Below, piece by piece: positions 29,714-41,570 of a stretch of DNA of 64,000 nt. The position numbers and the translations under genes were made by a program. This DNA comes from Nannocystaceae bacterium. GTDB taxonomy: Bacteria; Myxococcota_A; Polyangia; Nannocystales; Nannocystaceae. Below the pieces are notes generated by a model that saw nothing but the letters and a program-made list of their open reading frames with translations, had not been told where the DNA came from and made no database searches. How positions within the stretch are numbered: the first letter of the stretch is position 1; each line of letters opens with the position of its first letter. The stretch lies in NCBI GenBank assembly GCA_019694555.1, contig JAIBBS010000001.1, positions 54,813 to 118,812 of the forward strand, written 5' to 3'.

Positions 29714-30549
29714 GGCTGCGCCAGCCTGCGCGTGCCGAGGCGCTCGACCACGTCGAGCATGCCGACACCGGCGCTGTAGAGCAGCGGCGCCGGGATCGCG
29801 ATCACGTGGCCCGGCTGCGCCGCGCGACGTCCGGCGAAGCCCGGCCGCGCGGCGAAGTCGCGCTCGGTCGCGTCGCAGTCGCCCTCGCAGGCGACCACCA
29901 CGTAGTCGGGATCCCACGTCACCAGCGCCTCGAGCGAGAGGCTGCCGTGGCCCTCCACGCCGCGCTGCACCGCGATCGGATCGAAGCCGGCCGCGAGCGC
30001 TTCGTCGGCGAAGATGGTGCCGCGGCCGGCGACGTTGCCCTCGTGCCAGCTGACCACGCTGGCGCGGCGCGGCGACGCGAAGCGCTGCTGCAGCGCGACG
30101 AGGCGGGCATCGAACGCGGCGATGCGCGCCTGCGCGGCCTGCGGGGCCGCGACCGCGTCGCCGAGCGCACGCACGTGGGCACGGTAGTCGTCGAAGCCGC
30201 GCCAGCCCTCGAGCTGCAGCGTGGCGATGCCGAGCTGCTCGAGCACCGCGCGGGTCTCGGCCGCGGTGAACTCGGCGGTGACGACCAGGTCGGGCTGCTG
30301 CGCGACGATGGCCTCGCCGCCGGCGATCCGCGGCAGTGCGGCCGGCCAGGTGCCCGACGCGGTGCTGTAGCGCGTGTCGTCGGCGAGCCCGGAGATCGCG
30401 ACCACGCGCGCGCGGACCTCGGGCCCCAGCGCCCACAGCTCTTCGTCGGCGAACACCACCTGCGACACGATGCGCTCGGCGGTGCCGCCGGGCGACGGCG
30501 CGCGGCCGCAGGCCAGCGCGCACGCGCCGAGCACGAGCAGCGGTCGCAT
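29710..30549 (-). CDS. btuF: Cobalamin-binding lipoprotein/periplasmic protein (BtuF-like)
   Basis: 279 residues of the helical-backbone metal-receptor fold: two lobes joined by a long helix (AQARIAAFDARLVALQQRF). Family blocks are RIVSQVVFADEELWALG, VVAISGLADD, IVAQQPDLVVTAEFTA and LVTWDPDYVVVACEGD. The N terminus is a signal with a lipobox-like LACG after MRPLLVLGACA, so it may be anchored to the inner or outer membrane. In Gram-negative bacteria it hands cobalamin to BtuC at the inner membrane. Its start overlaps the preceding stop by one base (TGATG). The neighbourhood, not the fold, indicates cobalamin. Confidence 0.85.
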   Translation of the reverse strand: MRPLLVLGACALACGRAPSPGGTAERIVSQVVFADEELWALGPEVRARVVAISGLADDTRYSTASGTWPAALPRIAGGEAIVAQQPDLVVTAEFTAAETRAVLEQLGIATLQLEGWRGFDDYRAHVRALGDAVAAPQAAQARIAAFDARLVALQQRFASPRRASVVSWHEGNVAGRGTIFADEALAAGFDPIAVQRGVEGHGSLSLEALVTWDPDYVVVACEGDCDATERDFAARPGFAGRRAAQPGHVIAIPAPLLYSAGVGMLDVVERLGTRRLAQP

Positions 30550-31214
30550 CACCGTGGCACCGCCGCGATCGCGTCGAGATCGAAACCCGCGGCCGCGCCC
30601 TCGCACCACATCCCGTCGGGCCAGTGCTCGCGCGTGCGATCGACGAGCCGCAGCCAACGCGCGTGGGTCAGTCCCACCGCGGCGAGGTCGAACGCGTCGC
30701 CGCCGGCGCGCGCGACCACGCTGGCGTCGTCGGCGTCGTGCGCCGCGGTCGGGGTCACGCCGGCGCAGCCGTCCGCGTCGCCGGCGGCGTCGCAGTCGAA
30801 CGCGAACCACGTCTCGCCGTCGTCGCTGACCAGCACCTGCGCGGGCTCGGCGAAGCTGCCGTCCGCGGTCGCGAACGCGTTCTCGAACACGATGACGTCG
30901 TCGCCGTCGCCGTCGACGATGCCGGCGCCGGCAAAGCCCAGCGTGACGCGGCCGCCGCAGCCCAGCGAGGCCACGTCGAGGCTGCCGCCGGCGCCGGTGG
31001 GCGCGGGCGGTCCCAGCACGATGTCCGGCAGCGCGTCGTGGCCGAAGCTCGCCGGCGCCGCGGCCTCCAGCGCGTCGAGGCAATCGACGAACGCGTCGCC
31101 GCGATCGACGTCGCAGCGGCCGCGCACCGCGGGCTCGCCCGCGACCGGCTCGACCATGCTCGGCTCGGCGGTGCAACCGAGCGCGGCGAGCAGCAGCAGC
31201 CACGCGCGCGTCAT
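30549..31214 (-). CDS. Surface-type lipoprotein of the cobalamin operon, possible ligand-capture protein
   Basis: 221 residues with lipobox LLAALGC at the end of a short signal (MTRAWLLLLAALGC). The core reads SLGCGGRVTLGFAGAGIVDG, DDVIVFENAFATADG, FAEPAQVLVSDDGETWFAFDC, then FDLAAVGLTHARWLRLVD. This arrangement (glycine strand, FEN-x-F, EPAxVxVSxDGxTW, LA-x-VGL) is a beta-sandwich family that I recall as cell surface proteins of Bacteroidetes and other bacteria, often near BtuB/BtuG genes; this comes from memory, not from a search. It has six cysteines. Here it lies between a BtuG-like propeller and BtuF, overlapping both, under the same riboswitch. A role in binding cobalamin at the cell surface is inferred; no structure-based residue can be named. 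Confidence 0.7.
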   Translation of the reverse strand: MTRAWLLLLAALGCTAEPSMVEPVAGEPAVRGRCDVDRGDAFVDCLDALEAAAPASFGHDALPDIVLGPPAPTGAGGSLDVASLGCGGRVTLGFAGAGIVDGDGDDVIVFENAFATADGSFAEPAQVLVSDDGETWFAFDCDAAGDADGCAGVTPTAAHDADDASVVARAGGDAFDLAAVGLTHARWLRLVDRTREHWPDGMWCEGAAAGFDLDAIAAVPR

Positions 31215-32392
31215 GGGATCGCCACCATGCTGTAGGGCGGCAGGCCGGTCGACAGCGGATCGCCCAGCGGCTCGGGCACCGCGCCGGCGACGTCGAACTG
31301 CCACAGGCCCGGCGCGTCGCGTCGCGTGCTGCCGTACCACAGCCGCTGGTCGACGAGCTCGAGCGTGTGCTCGACCGAGTCGAAGCCGTCGGCGAAGCGC
31401 TCGGGCTGCTGCGGCGCCGCGTCGTCGAGCCCGACGCGCCACAGCGACACCGCCGAGAAGTCTTCGGCGTACGCGGCGACGTACGCGAGCGTGCCGGTGT
31501 CGTCGACGTCGAAGGCCTGCAGCTGGCGCGGGCCGCCCAGCGCGACCGCGGCGAAGCGCTCGGGCGCGACCGCCCAGCTCACGGTGCCCGCGTCGAGCGC
31601 GAAGCGCTCGATGCCGGTCGACAGCGCCAGCACGGTGTGGCCGTGCGCGTCGGTCGGGTCGGCCCGCAGCTGACGCAGCCACGCCCCCGCGGCGGGCAGG
31701 CCCTGCGCGCCGGCGCGATCGGGATCGCGGTCGAGCACCTGCCCGCCCACGAGATCGACCGCGACCAGCTCGTCGGGCCCGACGCGGCCATAGGATGGAT
31801 CGAGCCGCTGCACCGCGACGAAGCCCAGCGGTCCGCACGCGAACGCCAGGCCCGCGTCGGGGTTGCCGTCGGCGTCGGGCACGGCGCGCAGATCGATGGG
31901 CTCGCGCGCGTCGTCGTCGGACGCGAGCGACAGCGGTGCGAGCGTGGGCACGTCGAGCTGGGTGACCCAGCCGTGTCCGTCGGGATCGAACACGACGGCC
32001 TGGGGGTTGGGCGCGTCGCTGCAGGCCGCGGCCACCGCGTGCTCGCCGGCCAGCGCGAAGCCGCGATCGGGGTCGAGCACCGTCACGCTGTCGTACTGGT
32101 AGCGGTTGAGCAGCAGCGCGGCGCCGTCGTGCCACGCGGGGATCGAGTCGGTCGTCGCCGCCGCGACGTCGCGGGTGACCGTCGCGGTGGCGAGATCGAC
32201 CACCGCGACCGCGCCGGTGGCGAAGTCGGTGGTGGTCACGAGCAAGCGCGTGGGCGCTGCGATCTCGATCGCACAGGGTTGCTCGAGCGCGATGCCCTCG
32301 AGCGCCGCGGCGCGCACGGGACCTTCGTCGCAGGCGGCGTCCGAGGGCGGCGCGCAGGCGGGCAACGGCAACAACCACAACAGCCGTCTCAT
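31211..32392 (-). CDS. BtuG-like beta-propeller lipoprotein
   Basis: 393 residues. The N terminus MRRLLWLLPLPAC is a short signal with a lipobox-like LPAC. The mature part is made of repeating beta blades typical of YncE-type propellers (TTDFATGAVAVVDLATATV, RYQYDSVTVLDPDRG, FVAVQRLDPSYG, TGTLAYVAAYAEDFSAVSLW). In Bacteroides the surface lipoprotein BtuG is a seven-bladed YncE-like propeller that captures cobalamin with very high affinity and sits on BtuB. Here the gene is directly after the BtuB-like receptor, with an ATGA overlap, in a riboswitch-controlled operon. Function is inferred from fold plus position. Similarity to BtuG itself may be weak and should be tested by structure comparison. 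Confidence 0.75.
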   Translation of the reverse strand: MRRLLWLLPLPACAPPSDAACDEGPVRAAALEGIALEQPCAIEIAAPTRLLVTTTDFATGAVAVVDLATATVTRDVAAATTDSIPAWHDGAALLLNRYQYDSVTVLDPDRGFALAGEHAVAAACSDAPNPQAVVFDPDGHGWVTQLDVPTLAPLSLASDDDAREPIDLRAVPDADGNPDAGLAFACGPLGFVAVQRLDPSYGRVGPDELVAVDLVGGQVLDRDPDRAGAQGLPAAGAWLRQLRADPTDAHGHTVLALSTGIERFALDAGTVSWAVAPERFAAVALGGPRQLQAFDVDDTGTLAYVAAYAEDFSAVSLWRVGLDDAAPQQPERFADGFDSVEHTLELVDQRLWYGSTRRDAPGLWQFDVAGAVPEPLGDPLSTGLPPYSMVAIP

Positions 32393-34542
32393 GATCGTCG
32401 TCGTCCTTTGCGGCGGGACCCGCCGAGCTCGAACTCCACGCGCACGTGCGCCCAGACGCTGCGGCCGGGCAGGGGATAACCGATGAAGTCGGCGATCGCG
32501 ACCGGGCTGGGCTGGCGATCGCCGACCGGCAGCACCACCGTCGCGGTGCGCACGTCGAGCAGGTTGCGGACCTCGAGCCCCAGCAGCACGCGCGCGTCGA
32601 TCCACGCCTGCAGCCCCACCGCCTGCAGCGCCCGCGGCGGCAGCACGTAGCGGCCGCTGGGATCGAGGAACGTGCGCGCGACCAGCTCGGCGGTGTAGAC
32701 CAGCCGCGGCTCGACCGCGACACCGCGCGGATGGAAGCGCCAGCCGAACGCCGCGCGCGCGAACAGGTCGTGGCGCGGCCGACCGGGCAGGGCGTGGCCG
32801 TCGCGGCCAGGGTCGCCGCTGCGATCGACCGCGTCGAGCCAGGTGTAGTTGAGCGAGACCTCGAGGCGATCGTCGGGCGCGCGCACGCCCAGCGCGCTCT
32901 CGAAGCCGCGCACGCGCGCGGCCGCGACGTTCTCCGGTCGCGCGACGGTGCCGGCGGCAATCCACTGGATCAGATCGCGGCTGCGGATCCAAAAGCCCGC
33001 GAGGTGGCCGAACACGCCGCCGTGGCGCCCGTCGTGCTCGAGCGTCGCGCCGCCGTCGGCGACCACGCCGCGTTCGGGCACGAGGCCCTCGTTGCCCACG
33101 AAGAAGCCGCGATCGCCGAACAGCTCGACCAGCGTCGGCGCACGGAAGTAGCGACCGATGCTGCCGCGCAGACTCAGCGGCGGCACCACGCTGACGCGCA
33201 GGCCCAGTCGCGGCGAGACCGCGACGAAGCTGCGGTTGCGCCCGCGATCGTCCTGCTCGCCGCGGCCTGCGGGCACTGCGAAGCGGCTCGCGACACCGTC
33301 GACGCGCAGCGCCGGCACCAGCTGCAGCCGGCCCGCCCACGCGAACTGCTCGAGCTCGATGCCGGCGCCGATGGCCGCGCGGCTGCGGACCGCGTCGCCG
33401 GTGGGCGAGCCGTCGGGTCGCTGCACCCGCTGGTCGATCGCGATGCGCTCGCCACGACCATCGGCGACCACGCCCAGCCAGGCCTGGTGCCACAGCGGCA
33501 CGCGCAGCCGCGGCGAGAGGTAGACATCGAGCGTCAGCGCGCGCTGGTCGTCGCGACCGACGCCGAGCTCGGCCCGCGGATCGCGGAAGCGTCGCGCCTC
33601 CACGCCCACGCCCGCGAGCCACTCGAGCCGCGTGCCCGGACGAGCGCCGCCGTCGTGGCGCAGCCGCACGATCGAGCGCGACATCAGCTGGTCGTTGCCG
33701 GCGGCCTGGGCCTGGGCGCTGCCGGGTCCGGGCACGCCCGCACGCTTGCCGACCGCGAGCTGGTGCGCGCCGATGCGCCAGCGCCCGCGTCGTGCCGACA
33801 GCCGCAGCTGCGCCAGCACGCGGTCGTAGCCGTTGCCGCTGCGCCGCGCGAGGCCATCGTCGCCCGACAGCCGCGTGCCGCGGTCGTCGTAGTAGGAGAA
33901 CGCGCCGGTGCTGCCGGCATAGGACGCGCGCGCGGCCCAGCCGACGCGACGCGTGCGACCGCGGATCTCCGCCGCGGCTTGTCGCGTCCACCACGAACCG
34001 GCGCCGGCCTCGGCGCGCACGGCCGCGGGCGCGTCGGACGGCGTGCTCACGAGATCGAGGGCGCCGCCCATCGCCGCCGCGCCGTAGGCGATCGGGATCC
34101 AGCCGCGGTGGACCTCGAGGCGCGAGATGCCGTCGAGCGGCAGGTCGGCGAGATCGACCAGCCCGGCCATGCTGCCGCTGACCGGCACGCCGTCGAGGAA
34201 GATCGCGACCTGTTGCGGTGCGCTGCCGCGGATCGACACGGCGCCGAACTGCCCCAGTCCACCCAGCGAGCGCACGTGGACCCCGGGCGCGCGCGAGAGC
34301 ACCTCGGCGAGGCCGTCGCGTGGCGTCGCGCTCTTCGGATCGTCGAGCGGGATCACCGAGACGAAGCCGGGCGAGCGCGCCGCCGCGCCGCGCCGCGACG
34401 GCGCGCGCACGACCGTGCGGTAGCGCGAGCCGTCCTCCGCGGACTGCGGATCGGCATCGGCTTCGGCCCCGCGGCTGGCGGGGGGTGCCGCGGCGCACCA
34501 CAGGGCGGCCGACAGCACCTTGGTGGTACTGGTCGCGAGCAA
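32389..34542 (-). CDS. btuB: TonB-dependent outer-membrane receptor, BtuB-like
   Basis: A 717-residue receptor for energy-dependent uptake of cobalamin across the outer membrane. The plug domain is clear: GLAEVLSRAPGVHVRSLGGL, AVSIRGSAPQQVAIFLDGVP, LPLDGISRLEVHRGWIP and YGAAAMGGALDL. The rest is a 22-strand-type barrel with motifs such as LRGSIGRYFRAPTLVELFG and LEVSLNYTWLDAVD. A TonB box near the N terminus is not certain (possibly YRTVV). The start is probably TTG 34542, which gives a signal peptide (LLATSTTKVLSAALWCAAAP) and has GGGAG 11 bases upstream; GTG 34518 is the alternative. Longer starts would lie inside the riboswitch. No TonB or ExbB gene is nearby. Its stop overlaps the BtuG-like start. 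Confidence 0.85.
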   Translation of the reverse strand: MLATSTTKVLSAALWCAAAPPASRGAEADADPQSAEDGSRYRTVVRAPSRRGAAARSPGFVSVIPLDDPKSATPRDGLAEVLSRAPGVHVRSLGGLGQFGAVSIRGSAPQQVAIFLDGVPVSGSMAGLVDLADLPLDGISRLEVHRGWIPIAYGAAAMGGALDLVSTPSDAPAAVRAEAGAGSWWTRQAAAEIRGRTRRVGWAARASYAGSTGAFSYYDDRGTRLSGDDGLARRSGNGYDRVLAQLRLSARRGRWRIGAHQLAVGKRAGVPGPGSAQAQAAGNDQLMSRSIVRLRHDGGARPGTRLEWLAGVGVEARRFRDPRAELGVGRDDQRALTLDVYLSPRLRVPLWHQAWLGVVADGRGERIAIDQRVQRPDGSPTGDAVRSRAAIGAGIELEQFAWAGRLQLVPALRVDGVASRFAVPAGRGEQDDRGRNRSFVAVSPRLGLRVSVVPPLSLRGSIGRYFRAPTLVELFGDRGFFVGNEGLVPERGVVADGGATLEHDGRHGGVFGHLAGFWIRSRDLIQWIAAGTVARPENVAAARVRGFESALGVRAPDDRLEVSLNYTWLDAVDRSGDPGRDGHALPGRPRHDLFARAAFGWRFHPRGVAVEPRLVYTAELVARTFLDPSGRYVLPPRALQAVGLQAWIDARVLLGLEVRNLLDVRTATVVLPVGDRQPSPVAIADFIGYPLPGRSVWAHVRVEFELGGSRRKGRRRS

Positions 34543-34553
34543 GGGCGAGAAGA

Positions 34554-34571
34554 CTCCCGTCTCACCAGACG
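34554..34571 (-). promoter_or_regulatory. Hairpin touching the ribosome binding site of the btuB-like gene
   Basis: Reading the minus strand, CGTCT-GGTG-AGACG forms a 5-bp stem at 34571-34558, and the adjoining GGGAG (34558-34554) is the likely Shine-Dalgarno for the TTG at 34542. The loop and stem are placed where cobalamin riboswitches put the expression platform that the ligand-bound core controls by loop contact. This supports control of translation rather than termination. Confidence 0.55.
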
Positions 34572-34574
34572 TTG

Positions 34575-34790
34575 CGCTCGGCCGATCGCGAGAGGTTTCC
34601 TGACTCGACGGGTCGCTCTTCGGCAGCGCCTTCCCAGGCATGGGGCCCAGTGGCATGCGTGCTGCCGTCGTCGCCGTTCACAGTGGCGGGAGCCGCATCG
34701 GATTCGCACCGATTTCCCTTGGCTCGACGATCGGAACAAAAAAGCTTGTCAGGGAGCGATGCGGAGCGACCGCACCAGCCAATTGGATCG
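34575..34790 (-). promoter_or_regulatory. Cobalamin riboswitch
   Basis: Read on the minus strand, the core elements occur in the standard order. They are AAGGGAA with GGTGCGAATCC (34710-34700), the GCCACTGTGAACGG block (34687-34674), GCCACTGGGCCCC with CCTGGGAAGGCG (about 34655-34628), and the B12 box AGTCAGGAAACCT (34605-34593). Complementary TTGGCT and AGCCAA segments (34782-34777 and 34724-34719) could close the 5' helix. This is a class with peripheral helices, about 200 bases long. Bound adenosylcobalamin represses translation or transcription of the downstream genes. The 5' and 3' limits are approximate. Confidence 0.93.
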
Positions 34791-34812
34791 TCGTTCGCGC
34801 CGCCGGTGTCAA
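34784..34812 (-). promoter_or_regulatory. Candidate sigma-70 promoter for the cobalamin operon
   Basis: A perfect TTGACA lies at 34812-34807 on the minus strand, and 17 bases later GATCCA (34789-34784) is the best placed but weak -10. The start site would fall within a few bases of the predicted 5' end of the riboswitch helix, which fits only roughly. Confidence 0.35.
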
Positions 34813-34971
34813 GCGTTGCGCCGCGGGGCAGTGGGCAGCGCCCGCGCGAACACGCCGTCGCCCGGACCACGTCCGCGCCGCCGTCGTCGCATCGATGTCG
34901 ACTGCCCCCGCGCCGAACCGGTTGTCGGCGCGGCCCCAGTTCGGATACCCTGCGATGACGAGGACCGCGCC

Positions 34972-35403
34972 ATGCTCGACTTTCCCATCGGAGAACTCAT
35001 CACCCCCGAGGAGCAGGTCGCGGTTGCACGCGCCGTCGCCATCATGGCCTCGCGCGACGATCAGGTCTCCGACAGCGAGCGCCACTTCGTCGAAGAGCTC
35101 ATGGGGCAGATGATGTTGCTGCCCGAGGAGCGCGACCTCGTGCGCAAGGAGTTCTCGGCGCCCTCGGACCTGCTGCGCGTCGCTCGGGCGGTGCGTCACC
35201 GCGAGGCGCGGATCTTCCTCTTCTACCAAGCGGTCTGCGCCGCGATGGCCGACAACAAGTTGGTCGACGGCGAGGTCGATGCGCTGCTGCAGCTGGCCGA
35301 CGCGTTCCAGTTCGAGCCCGAGGTCGCCAAGCGCTTCGTGCGTTGGGTGCAAGACAGCCTCGAGCTGCGCGAGCGCGGCCAGCAGATCCTCGTCGAGATG
35401 TGA
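34972..35403 (+). CDS. TerB-like helical protein
   Basis: A 143-residue all-helical protein. Two homologous four-helix segments are visible: PEEQVAVARAVAIMASRDD with DSERHFVEELMGQMML, and IFLFYQAVCAAMADNKLVDG with EVDALLQLADAF. The acidic DxxxxxxE pattern (DDQVSDSER and DNKLVDGEVD) is the metal-binding feature of TerB/DjlA-like domains. TerB domains are linked to tellurite resistance, membrane stress and phage defence, but isolated copies such as this have no known function. No other Ter gene is present. The ATG at 34972 is the first in frame; the upstream 159 bases between it and the cobalamin promoter hold no other gene, only a 7-bp inverted repeat (CCGCGCC/GGCGCGG). Confidence 0.75.
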   Translation: MLDFPIGELITPEEQVAVARAVAIMASRDDQVSDSERHFVEELMGQMMLLPEERDLVRKEFSAPSDLLRVARAVRHREARIFLFYQAVCAAMADNKLVDGEVDALLQLADAFQFEPEVAKRFVRWVQDSLELRERGQQILVEM

Positions 35404-35450
35404 CCGGGCTCGCGGCGCCCGCGCCCGGCGCCCGCCCTACCTCGGCCCCG

Positions 35451-35598
35451 CATCGCTGTAGCCGCGCACCGCTGTAGCCCCGCACCGCTGTAGCCCCGCG
35501 CCGCTGTAGCCCCGCGCCGACATAGCCCCGCGCCGCCATGGCCCCGCGCCGCCATGGCCCCGCGCCGCCATAGCCCCGCGCCGCCATGGCCCCGCCCC
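35451..35598. repeat. 16-bp tandem repeat, nine copies
   Basis: Nine head-to-tail copies of a 16-bp unit fill most of the 252-base gap between the TerB-like gene and rpoZ. Early units read GCTGTAGCCCCGCACC; later ones drift to GACATAGCC and then GCCATGGCC, keeping the GCCCCGCGCC part constant. The start positions of successive units are 35455, 35471, 35487, 35503, 35519, 35535, 35551, 35567 and 35583. Because 16 is not a multiple of 3, any reading frame through it is an artefact. It is an intergenic minisatellite with no recognised role. Confidence 0.95.
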
Positions 35599-35655
35599 CG
35601 GCGCCTGGGCCCCGGGCTTGCGTGGCCCCGGCGGGCTCGCCATACTCCGCCGCCC

Positions 35656-36225
35656 ATGGCCCGCGTCACCGTCGAGGACTGCCTCGCTCGCGTCCCCAAC
35701 CGTTTTGCGCTCACCATCTTGGCCTCCCGGCGCGCGCGCGCGCTGAGCGAGGGCCGTGGTCGCGCGCTGGTGGAGTGCGACAACAAGGAGGGCGTGACCG
35801 CCCTGCGCGAGGTCAGCAAGAACCGCGTGCGCTTCAAGGAAGACGTGCCCAACGCCATGCGCGAGTTCATCGAGGAACAGCGCCGGCAGCTGCGCGTCAC
35901 CGCCGGTGAGCACACCTTCCTCGAGGCTGCGTCGCTGCGCGCACTCGAAGAGGAAGAGGGCGAGGGCGACGACGACGAGGTCGAGGTCGACGAGCTGCAG
36001 GCCGACCCCGAGGCGCTCAACAAGCAGGCCGCGGGCACCGAGGAAGACGAGACCACCGAGGCGACGCCCGACGCGGACGGCGAGTTCGACGAGGAAGAGG
36101 GCGGCTTCGAGGACGAGGATCTGCCCGACGAGGCCGCCGAGATCGACGCGCCTGGCCTCGGCGACGACGCCGCTGGCGGTGCCGACGACGCCGAAGCCGA
36201 GCCGGCCGACGACGAGGACGAGTGA
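35656..36225 (+). CDS. rpoZ: RNA polymerase omega subunit with long acidic C-terminal extension
   Basis: 189 residues. Residues 1-75 are a normal omega subunit: MARVTVEDCLARVPNRFALT, then ASRRARALSEG and the helix KEGVTALREVSKNRVRF. Omega helps fold and assemble the beta' subunit. Omega is usually 70-100 residues; here a further 100 or so form a very acidic, disordered tail (EEEEGEGDDDEVEVDELQ, EDEDLPDEAAEIDAPG). The ATG at 35656 is fixed by homology. The following lipoprotein gene overlaps its stop (GTGA). The tail could interact with basic proteins or regulate RNA polymerase, but there is no evidence for a function. Confidence 0.9.
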   Translation: MARVTVEDCLARVPNRFALTILASRRARALSEGRGRALVECDNKEGVTALREVSKNRVRFKEDVPNAMREFIEEQRRQLRVTAGEHTFLEAASLRALEEEEGEGDDDEVEVDELQADPEALNKQAAGTEEDETTEATPDADGEFDEEEGGFEDEDLPDEAAEIDAPGLGDDAAGGADDAEAEPADDEDE

Positions 36226-36554
36226 TCGCAGCGCCGCGGCGCTCGCACGCTCGCGCGGTCGTGGGCGTGCTGCTCGCGAGCGTGGCGTCGTTGCTGGGCT
36301 GCGGTGATCGTTCGCCGCCGGCGCTGTGGCCCGAACCGCCGCCGCCGACGTTGGCGCATCCGATCGGCGTCGACACACCCGATCCGGGCGACGCCGCGGA
36401 TGCCGGCGCGCCCGCGGCGAGCGAGCCCGGCGAGAGCGAGCCCAGCGAGCCTGGCACGAGCGACGCGGCCGCGGCCGCGCGCGAAGGCAAGGGCGCCGCG
36501 CCCGTGGTGACGCCGGCGGCGAAGCCCGCGGCGGCCAAGCCCGCCACGCGCTGA
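36222..36554 (+). CDS. Small Pro/Ala-rich lipoprotein
   Basis: 110 residues starting at GTG 36222, which overlaps the rpoZ stop. The signal VVGVLLASVASLLGC ends in a good lipobox. The mature part is low complexity: PPPPTLAHPIGVDTPDP, then Glu/Ser/Pro and Ala/Lys repeats (AAPVVTPAAKPAAAKPATR). No domain is visible. It could be a flexible tether between the outer membrane and peptidoglycan, but this is only suggested by composition. The gene after it (biotin carboxylase) starts 36 bases downstream. Confidence 0.65.
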   Translation: MIAAPRRSHARAVVGVLLASVASLLGCGDRSPPALWPEPPPPTLAHPIGVDTPDPGDAADAGAPAASEPGESEPSEPGTSDAAAAAREGKGAAPVVTPAAKPAAAKPATR

Positions 36555-36589
36555 GCCCCGCCGCGTCCGCGCCGTGGTAAAGCTGCGGC

Positions 36590-39839
<3,250 letters not shown>

Positions 39840-40057
39840 TCGGCTGTCAAGCGGACATCGTCGCGGACGAGCACGGCCCGGCACGGCAGCCGCCACGCGT
39901 CCATCCGACCACGGGTCAACGCACGCTTCCCCGCGCGTGCTCCCGGGCGTGCGCCAGGCTCGGCATCGGCCCCGCGGCGGTGCTATCCTCTCGGCCACGG
40001 TGCCCCCGCGCGCGTGCGCGGCCACCGTCGTCGCCCATCGGGAGTTGCACACCGCTC

Positions 40058-41539
<1,482 letters not shown>

Positions 41540-41570
41540 GGCGGCTGCGGGCGCGGGCGAAAGGACGACG

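Noticed and set aside
27918..30549. Siderophore or heme importer.
   Set aside because: The ABC proteins alone would allow this, but the cobalamin riboswitch upstream of the same coupled operon favours cobalamin.
34972..35403. Tellurite resistance operon.
   Set aside because: Only a single TerB-like domain protein is present, with no TerC, TerD or TerZ gene around it.
35451..35598. Possible CRISPR array.
   Set aside because: The units are directly tandem with no spacers and only 16 bp long; no cas gene is nearby.
35223..36359. A minus-strand frame with periodic GYSGAGLQRCGATAVR-like repeats.
   Set aside because: It arises from the 16-bp intergenic repeat (three units equal 16 codons) and from the antisense of rpoZ.
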